Shown here piece after piece: positions 59,064 through 64,000 of a stretch of DNA of 64,000 bases. The translations under genes were made by a program, and so were the position numbers. The notes under the pieces are model-generated. The model did not search any database. It was not told the DNA's origin and was given only the letters and a program-made list of their open reading frames with translations. Every line of letters begins with the position of its first letter. Position 1 is the stretch's first letter. The stretch is from Arthrobacter sp. FW306-07-I (GTDB taxonomy: Bacteria > Actinomycetota > Actinomycetes > Actinomycetales > Micrococcaceae), in assembly GCF_021800405.1 (NCBI RefSeq), contig NZ_CP084550.1, positions 744,001 through 808,000 of the forward strand. Reading direction: 5' to 3'.

Positions 59064-60148
59064 AGTTTGTACCAGGACTTAGCGGTTTGGGACATCAGCT
59101 TTGCCTTCATCGTCTCGGGGACGATGTCCAACAGTTCGTCGATGTGGTCGTCATGGCGGTGCGGGTAGTCGGTGGCGAACATCAGCAGGTCGTCCGAACC
59201 AAGCCATTCGATGATTCGCTGCGAGTGTTCACGCGGCCCGAGGTCGGCGGGCGCTACGGAGAAACGGACGTGGTCCCTGACGATATCCAGGGGCAGCCGG
59301 TCGACCCACGGGGTTTCGCGGCGCAACCCTTTCCATTTCTTGTTCATGCTCCAGCCCCACATGGGAACCCAGCTGAATCCTCCTTCCATGACCGCCACGC
59401 GCAGGGTCGGGAACTTCTGGAAGACGCCTTCAAAGACCATGCTTGTCAGCTGTGCGAGGTAGACCTGGGTTTCGGCGGCATATTCCTCCGCATACCAGGA
59501 TGAGTAGCCTGTCGGGGACGGGGCGTCTTCTGTCGTACCGCCCCATTGGAGGCCGACAACGAGATCGTTCCGGGTAGCCGCCTCGTAGATTGGGTGGAAT
59601 ATCCGCTGGCCGTAGAGGCGTTCGGAGCGGACCGGAAGCATAACCTGAACGAAACCGGGGTGAGATCCGACTCGGTCGATTTCGGCCGCCGCCGCGATCG
59701 GGTCACGGGCCGGAATCACCAGGGACGCTGCAAGGCGCGGATCCTTGCTCAGCCATTCTGCGATGATCCAATCGTTTACGGATGCGGCCAAGGCTGCCGC
59801 CCAATCGGGGTGGCGAAGGGAGTCCACACCGTAGTAGCAGTTAAGTACCGCACGGTCCACCTGCCAGGGGTTGAGGATGTCCTTCTGCAGCATGGACAGC
59901 TGGGACGCCGGCATCAGCGCCTCGTGGCGCCACTCTTCCCGGGCGGTGGTGGCAGCTCCTGGCGGGTAGCTCAGGCGCGGGGCGGCCGGGCCGTGCCAGC
60001 CACGTTCCTTGGTGCCTTGGACCCAGACAGGATCCATGTAATCGAAGAGAGTATCGATGGAGGGAACGTTGGCGTGGACGTCGCAGTCGATGACGGGGCC
60101 GGTCCAGAGGGTGCTTCTCTTGGTTCCGGCGAGCAGGGCGGTAGTCAT
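59060..60148 (-). CDS. Amidohydrolase-2 family protein (ACMSD-like), copy A
   Basis: A 362-aa protein of the ACMSD-related amidohydrolase family (decarboxylases and hydrolases). The start of the barrel is VIDCDVHANVPSID, with D-x-D-x-H in place of the H-x-H of classical ACMSD. Later landmarks are FEGVFQKFPTLRVAVMEGGF, FSWVPMWGWSMNKKWKGLRR and the metal-site LMFATDYPHRHDDH. The internal His found in copy B (SFHVPG) is Gln here (GLQWGG). Overlaps the Rieske gene (4 bp) and the aldolase gene (4 bp), so the three are made together. Substrate unknown. Confidence 0.82.
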   Translation of the reverse strand: MTTALLAGTKRSTLWTGPVIDCDVHANVPSIDTLFDYMDPVWVQGTKERGWHGPAAPRLSYPPGAATTAREEWRHEALMPASQLSMLQKDILNPWQVDRAVLNCYYGVDSLRHPDWAAALAASVNDWIIAEWLSKDPRLAASLVIPARDPIAAAAEIDRVGSHPGFVQVMLPVRSERLYGQRIFHPIYEAATRNDLVVGLQWGGTTEDAPSPTGYSSWYAEEYAAETQVYLAQLTSMVFEGVFQKFPTLRVAVMEGGFSWVPMWGWSMNKKWKGLRRETPWVDRLPLDIVRDHVRFSVAPADLGPREHSQRIIEWLGSDDLLMFATDYPHRHDDHIDELLDIVPETMKAKLMSQTAKSWYKL

Positions 60149-60708
60149 CGGGGAACCTCTACTTTCTCTTCATGGCTTAGGGCGGCAGGCGGTGCGCAGG
60201 CACCGGGTTTGACGGGGGCGCCGGGCCGCTGGGGCCGCATAGACAGCACGACGTAATCGGATTCGACGGTGACTTCGATGGTTTCGGCGCGGTAGGGCCC
60301 CTTGATCCGCCCGAGCGTTCCGTCCTCGACCTGTTCGGCAACGTCCTGTCCGGCCTCGACGCCGACCGCGAAGGGCCGCGCGCGCATGTGCTTGGGATCC
60401 CAGTACGACTGTCCGGTCTTGATGTCGAACTCCCAGTTGTGCCACGGGCAGGTGAGCAGGTCCTGCGACTCATCAAGGGTGATGTGGCCGGGCCCGGTCG
60501 AGGTGACGGTATTAACCAGTTGGCCCTGGCATAGTGGACCGCCGACGTGGGGGCAGCGGTTGAGCATGCCGTAGTACTTTCCCTTGATGTTGAAAATTCC
60601 GACTTCCCGTCCTCCGACGTCGACGATAAGGCGGCTGCCTTCGGGTATTTCTTCGGCTCTTGCGACGACAAACTTCTGGGGGCGTTTGGTGGCGGTTGAT
60701 TCGGTCAT
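60145..60708 (-). CDS. Rieske 2Fe-2S protein, non-oxygenase type
   Basis: A 187-aa protein from ATG 60708. The Rieske cluster ligands are C52-P-H54 (NRCPHVGGPL) and C87-P-W-H90 (LTCPWHNWEFD). The central 110 residues are a Rieske domain; the remaining 75 residues are an extra C-terminal region that ordinary Rieske ferredoxins of about 105 residues lack, and there is no catalytic oxygenase domain with a mononuclear iron site. It overlaps the amidohydrolase-2 gene by four bases. I infer an electron-transfer partner of that protein or of an enzyme outside the window. Confidence 0.88.
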   Translation of the reverse strand: MTESTATKRPQKFVVARAEEIPEGSRLIVDVGGREVGIFNIKGKYYGMLNRCPHVGGPLCQGQLVNTVTSTGPGHITLDESQDLLTCPWHNWEFDIKTGQSYWDPKHMRARPFAVGVEAGQDVAEQVEDGTLGRIKGPYRAETIEVTVESDYVVLSMRPQRPGAPVKPGACAPPAALSHEEKVEVPR

Positions 60709-60727
60709 TTGATATTCGCTTTCTGCT

Positions 60728-61936
60728 TTACCGTGCCTCGGCACCGGCGAGGAGGGGGCCGCTGAGCCAGGCGGGGTCCAGTTGCTGCACTGACGGGCAC
60801 CCCAGCAGCCGCATGGTCCTGATCATCTCGGCCCGGGTAACTTCCAGGACGTGGGAGACCCCGGCCTGCCCGCTGATTGCCAGGCCCCACGCTGGCAACC
60901 GGCCAACAAGGACTGCCTTGGCCCCGAGTGAGAGTGCTTTGAGCACGTCGCTTCCGCGGCGGATGCCGCTGTCGAGCATGACGGTGACGGTTTCACCGAC
61001 GGCGTCGACGATTTGGGGCAGCACGGTGATCGAAGCCGGGGCGCCGTCGAGTTGGCGGCCGCCGTGGTTGGAGACGATGATGCCGTCGACCCCAAGCCTG
61101 GCTGCCGTGAGTGCATCTGCGACGCTTAGGATTCCTTTGACAATGAGTGGTCCATCCCAGTTCGCGCGCATCCAGGCGATATCGTCCCAGGAGGGGGAGT
61201 GGGAGTCCTTTCCGGTCCGGATCATTTCTGTCAGTTCCATGGGCTTGCCGTCCACGGTCAGGTCGGCGGTGTTCGGCAGCTGGAATGGCATTCCGTCGCG
61301 CATGTAGCGGTAGACCCATTCGGGGCGGCGGAGCATCTGGGGTGCCATTCGGAGGGCGTTGCTGAGGTTGATGCGCATGTCGTAGCTGAAACCGTTGCGG
61401 AAGTCCTTTTCCCGGTTGCCGGAGACGCTGGTGTCGATGGTGGCGACCAGCCCGTCAAAGCCGGCTGCCTTCGCCCGCTGGACCAAGGACTTCATCGCGT
61501 CCTGGTTGGAAAACCGGTAGGCCTGGAACCATTGTGGTCCGGGGGTCGCGGCGATTTCTTCGAGGGTGTAGCCGGAAGCCGATGTGGCAACGTGGGCTAT
61601 GCCGGCGTGGGCTGCGGCCGCTGCGATGCCGAGGTCGCCGTCCGGGTGGACGAGCCGCATACCACCGCACGGTGCGGTGAGGACCGGCATTGACAGGTCA
61701 AGGCCCAGGACATGTGTTCTCAGGTCGGGTTGTTCGACCCAGGTGGCCCCCCGGGGCTCAAAGGTCAGGTCGCGAAAAGCGTCCGTGTTGCGGCGCAGCG
61801 TCACTTCGTCTTCGGCGCCGCCGTCGACGTAGTCGAAGATCGCTTTGGGCAGGCGCTTGTGCGCTCCCGCCCGCGCATCGTCATAATTCAGTACTGCCGC
61901 CAGACGCCGTTTACTGATCGTGCTGCTGATGCTCAT
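60728..61936 (-). CDS. FMN-dependent alpha-hydroxyacid oxidase/dehydrogenase
   Basis: A 402-aa enzyme of the lactate/glycolate oxidase and mandelate dehydrogenase family. N-terminal IFDYVDGGAEDEVTLRRNTD, PVLTAPCGGMRLVHPDGDLG, WFQAYRFSNQDAMKSLVQRA, the FMN-contact PLIVKGILSVADALTA, the catalytic VSNHGGRQLDGAPAS (His and Arg) and LDSGIRRGSDVLKALSLGA. It oxidises a 2-hydroxy acid to a 2-oxo acid, which suits a substrate of the HpaI-type aldolase next in the operon. It is 20 bp from the Rieske gene and 6 bp from the second amidohydrolase. Confidence 0.9.
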   Translation of the reverse strand: MSISSTISKRRLAAVLNYDDARAGAHKRLPKAIFDYVDGGAEDEVTLRRNTDAFRDLTFEPRGATWVEQPDLRTHVLGLDLSMPVLTAPCGGMRLVHPDGDLGIAAAAAHAGIAHVATSASGYTLEEIAATPGPQWFQAYRFSNQDAMKSLVQRAKAAGFDGLVATIDTSVSGNREKDFRNGFSYDMRINLSNALRMAPQMLRRPEWVYRYMRDGMPFQLPNTADLTVDGKPMELTEMIRTGKDSHSPSWDDIAWMRANWDGPLIVKGILSVADALTAARLGVDGIIVSNHGGRQLDGAPASITVLPQIVDAVGETVTVMLDSGIRRGSDVLKALSLGAKAVLVGRLPAWGLAISGQAGVSHVLEVTRAEMIRTMRLLGCPSVQQLDPAWLSGPLLAGAEAR

Positions 61937-61941
61937 GGCGG

Positions 61942-63102
61942 CTACGCTCCGGTCGGTGACGGGAGTCCGCTGTCTTCACGGAGGGGGATGCCGTAGAGCT
62001 TGCTGGCGTTTTCCCCCAGAATGCGGCGCCGGCGGTCCTCGGGAAAGCTTTCCGGAATAGACTCATAGGGCGAGTCGTAGTCCCAGTGCGGGTAGTCCGA
62101 GGAGAACATGAGACGGTCAGCGAAGCCGGATCCTTCAAACATCCCGAAGACATCCTCGAGCTGGTCCGGACGCTCCGGCTCTTCCAGTGGCTGGGTGCTG
62201 AACCAGAAATGCTCCTTCAGATATTCCGATGGTTTCCTCTGCAGGTGGGGAACCTCGTCCCGCAGAGCGTTGTAGGTTGCATCCAGGCGCCAGCTGAAGG
62301 GGGCGACCCAGTCCCAGCCCATTTCGAGAACGGCGATCTTGAGTTTGGGGAAGCGGTCGAAGACACCTTCAAAGATGAGGCTGGGAACGAGGGCCAGCGG
62401 CAGGACGCCAAATGCGGCGTGGGTTTCGGCGTAGAAGTTCTGGCGGCCTGCTCCGGTGGGCTGGCGGCCCATGCCCGGCACGTGGAAGGACAGCGGGATG
62501 TCGTAATGCTCGCAGGCTTCAAAGATCGGCCAGTAACGGTGCTTTCCGAGCGGATCCTGTCCCGAGGGCGACATGAGAACCTGAACGAACTTGTCCCCGT
62601 TTTCGCCCTCCTTGCAGCGCTCGATTTCCTTTTCACCCCCGGGGATGTCGCGGGCGACGGTGATGGAGGCCCGGAAGCGGTCGTCCGCCCCGCACCAGGT
62701 TTCGGCGAGGGCATTGTTGTAGGCGCGGTACAGGCTGGTCGCCAGCTGGTGCGGCATGTTCGCCCCGCCGTTGGTGATGATGTAGGTCTGGGGACAGGTC
62801 AGCACCGCAGCCGTCATGTCGAAGAGGTCCAGTACCTGTTCAACGGCCAGGTGCGGATCGACTCCGACCCGACCGTTCACGTCCACGGCGTCGAGCCTGT
62901 GAGTGAATTCGCGCTGTGATGGGTAGACGCCTCCACCCATGGCGCCAAGGCCATACCGGCTGATGTAGTCGCGCCACTGCTGGGGAAGGTGGCGTGCGAC
63001 CTGGGGGTCGGTGGGCAGGGGCATCGGGTGGAAATCCACGTCGATGACGCCGAGCTTGGATCCGCGGGACGTCGCGGGAGTGTTGAGGGTGGTGATCGTC
63101 AT
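61942..63102 (-). CDS. Amidohydrolase-2 family protein (ACMSD-like), copy B
   Basis: A 386-aa paralogue of the protein at 59060. It has D-x-D-x-H in VIDVDFHPMPLPTD, an extra His in IPLSFHVPGMG, then FEGVFDRFPKLKIAVLEMGW, FSWRLDATYNALRDEVPHL and the metal-site LMFSSDYPHWDYD. The two copies share the FEGVF-RFP-LK/R-AV-E-G-W/F and SDYPHxxxD features. ACMSD-like enzymes act as aromatic-acid decarboxylases or hydrolases; I cannot name the substrate. Confidence 0.85.
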   Translation of the reverse strand: MTITTLNTPATSRGSKLGVIDVDFHPMPLPTDPQVARHLPQQWRDYISRYGLGAMGGGVYPSQREFTHRLDAVDVNGRVGVDPHLAVEQVLDLFDMTAAVLTCPQTYIITNGGANMPHQLATSLYRAYNNALAETWCGADDRFRASITVARDIPGGEKEIERCKEGENGDKFVQVLMSPSGQDPLGKHRYWPIFEACEHYDIPLSFHVPGMGRQPTGAGRQNFYAETHAAFGVLPLALVPSLIFEGVFDRFPKLKIAVLEMGWDWVAPFSWRLDATYNALRDEVPHLQRKPSEYLKEHFWFSTQPLEEPERPDQLEDVFGMFEGSGFADRLMFSSDYPHWDYDSPYESIPESFPEDRRRRILGENASKLYGIPLREDSGLPSPTGA

Positions 63103-63138
63103 GGTTGTTTCCTTGTTGCGTCAGTCTGCGTTGAGGTC

Positions 63139-64000
63139 TTAGAGCTTGGCTTTGTACGTTTCTTTGGCCATGAGCACACCGATCAGGGAGAGCAGGCTGA
63201 TTGCCGCCGTGAAGCCGACGACCAGCTCGGAGTGGGGCGCGCCTCCGGCCGTTATCAGGAGCGCGGTGCAAATGGCCGGGGCCAGGCCGCCGCCCAATGT
63301 GCCGGCGATCTGGTAACCCATGGAGGACCCTGTGTAACGCAGGTGGGTGGGGAAGAGTTCTCCGAGCCAGGCCGCCAGCGGCGCATAACAAATCGCGTGG
63401 GCGACAGAAATCAGGGAAATGGACCAGTACAGCCCGGGGACGCTGCCGGCGTTCATCTGCGCGAAGAACACCACGCCTGTGACGGCCTGAAGGATCAGGC
63501 CGCTGGCCACGACCTTCTTCCGGCCGATGTAGTCCGACCAGGTGGCGAAAATCGGTTGTCCAATCACACCGACGGCTGCCGCGACGATGGAGGCTGTCAG
63601 CAGATCCGACCGGGAGAAGCCGACCTGCAGGCCGTAGGAAGCAGCAAACGTCAGGTACACGGCACTGACCGCGAACGGGCCGGTAACCAGAAGGACGGTC
63701 ACGATCAGGGTCCGTGGATGTTTGAAGACCTCAGCTAGGGGCGCCTTCTGGCGGCCCGGATCCTGCGACTGTTTCTTTTGCTCAGCCAGGAAGACGGGGC
63801 TCTCGCTCACACCCAGGCGGATCCACAGGCCAATAATCACCAAAACGGCCGAGAACAGGAACGGAATCCGCCATCCCCAGGCCAGGAGCTGCGCTTGGGT
63901 CATGAGTGCGGCGACGGCAGCGAACACTCCGTTGGCAACGAGGATTCCGCCCGTAAGACCAATTTGCGGGAAACTGCTCGAGAACCCGCGGCGCTTGGGT
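63139..64000 (-). CDS. MFS transporter of the MHS (metabolite:H+ symporter) type, partial
   Basis: Only the C-terminal two-thirds lie in the window; the frame stays open to base 64000 (RRGFSSSFPQIGLTGGILVAN at the edge is an MHS-type loop and helix). Further on are WRIPFLFSAVLVIIGLWIR and ATWSDYIGRKKVVASG between helices, and then the last helices VGFTAAISLLSLIGVLMA. MHS proteins import aromatic or dicarboxylic acids such as shikimate, protocatechuate or alpha-ketoglutarate with protons. It is the first known gene of the operon and gives the best hint that the substrate is an organic acid. Confidence 0.9.
   Translation of the reverse strand, partial: PKRRGFSSSFPQIGLTGGILVANGVFAAVAALMTQAQLLAWGWRIPFLFSAVLVIIGLWIRLGVSESPVFLAEQKKQSQDPGRQKAPLAEVFKHPRTLIVTVLLVTGPFAVSAVYLTFAASYGLQVGFSRSDLLTASIVAAAVGVIGQPIFATWSDYIGRKKVVASGLILQAVTGVVFFAQMNAGSVPGLYWSISLISVAHAICYAPLAAWLGELFPTHLRYTGSSMGYQIAGTLGGGLAPAICTALLITAGGAPHSELVVGFTAAISLLSLIGVLMAKETYKAKL

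Noticed and set aside
1..64000. CRISPR arrays
   Set aside because: No regularly spaced repeats of 25-40 bp were seen, and no cas gene is present.
1..64000. Riboswitches and rRNA genes
   Set aside because: No recognisable conserved cores were seen in the intergenic regions.

Overview
The DNA is high-GC, with actinobacterial codon use and short, tightly packed operons. Several genes resemble soil Micrococcaceae of the Arthrobacter/Pseudarthrobacter/Paenarthrobacter type: otsA-otsB beside a sugar ABC ATPase, a two-component chlorophenol/nitrophenol-type monooxygenase with hydroxyquinol dioxygenase and maleylacetate reductase, and many catabolic operons. The genus is an inference from gene content; the window has no rRNA.

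Layout. (1) 1-4750 looks like core chromosome: a partial sugar ABC ATPase, the otsA-otsB trehalose genes, a membrane-anchored DsbA-like protein and tRNA-Thr(TGT). (2) 4870-10022 is the left end of an integrative mobilisable element next to that tRNA: tyrosine integrase, small excisionase and a MobF relaxase-helicase. (3) 10477-45000 is an accessory mosaic. It holds three Tn402-type transposon ends, a Ser/Thr kinase with a lipoprotein, a PadR-HAAS pair opposite a PEP-synthase-like enzyme, an ECF sigma factor with a membrane partner, small unknown proteins, a resolvase-TniA-TniB transposon, and a hydroxyquinol pathway fused to catB-catC and a LysR regulator. It also holds two further serine recombinases, an ABC-2 exporter, and an IS3 element split by an IS30 element. 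(4) 45671-53602 is a hydroxy-acid/semialdehyde catabolic region: FAH-family enzyme, Ldh-type dehydrogenase, ACS-type MFS, SSADH-like enzyme and iron ADH, divergent from a GntR regulator with a D-2-hydroxyacid dehydrogenase. (5) 54326-64000 is a second catabolic operon whose substrate I cannot name: ferredoxin reductase, 2Fe-2S ferredoxin, phosphotriesterase-like lactonase/hydrolase, HpcH/HpaI aldolase, two amidohydrolase-2 proteins, a Rieske protein, an FMN alpha-hydroxyacid oxidase and an MHS-type transporter, with a GntR regulator downstream.

How the genes fit together. The hydroxyquinol block (26972-35173) can be read as monooxygenase plus flavin reductase making hydroxyquinol from a substituted phenol. 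Intradiol cleavage then gives maleylacetate, and maleylacetate reductase gives 3-oxoadipate. catB and catC sit in the same transcription direction but no catechol 1,2-dioxygenase is present. The last operon has a complete redox relay (NADH reductase, ferredoxin, Rieske protein) but no recognisable terminal oxygenase. Its Rieske gene overlaps an amidohydrolase gene by four bases, which makes it the best candidate in the window for an undescribed enzyme system.

All calls come from reading the sequence and from knowledge of families. No database search was run.
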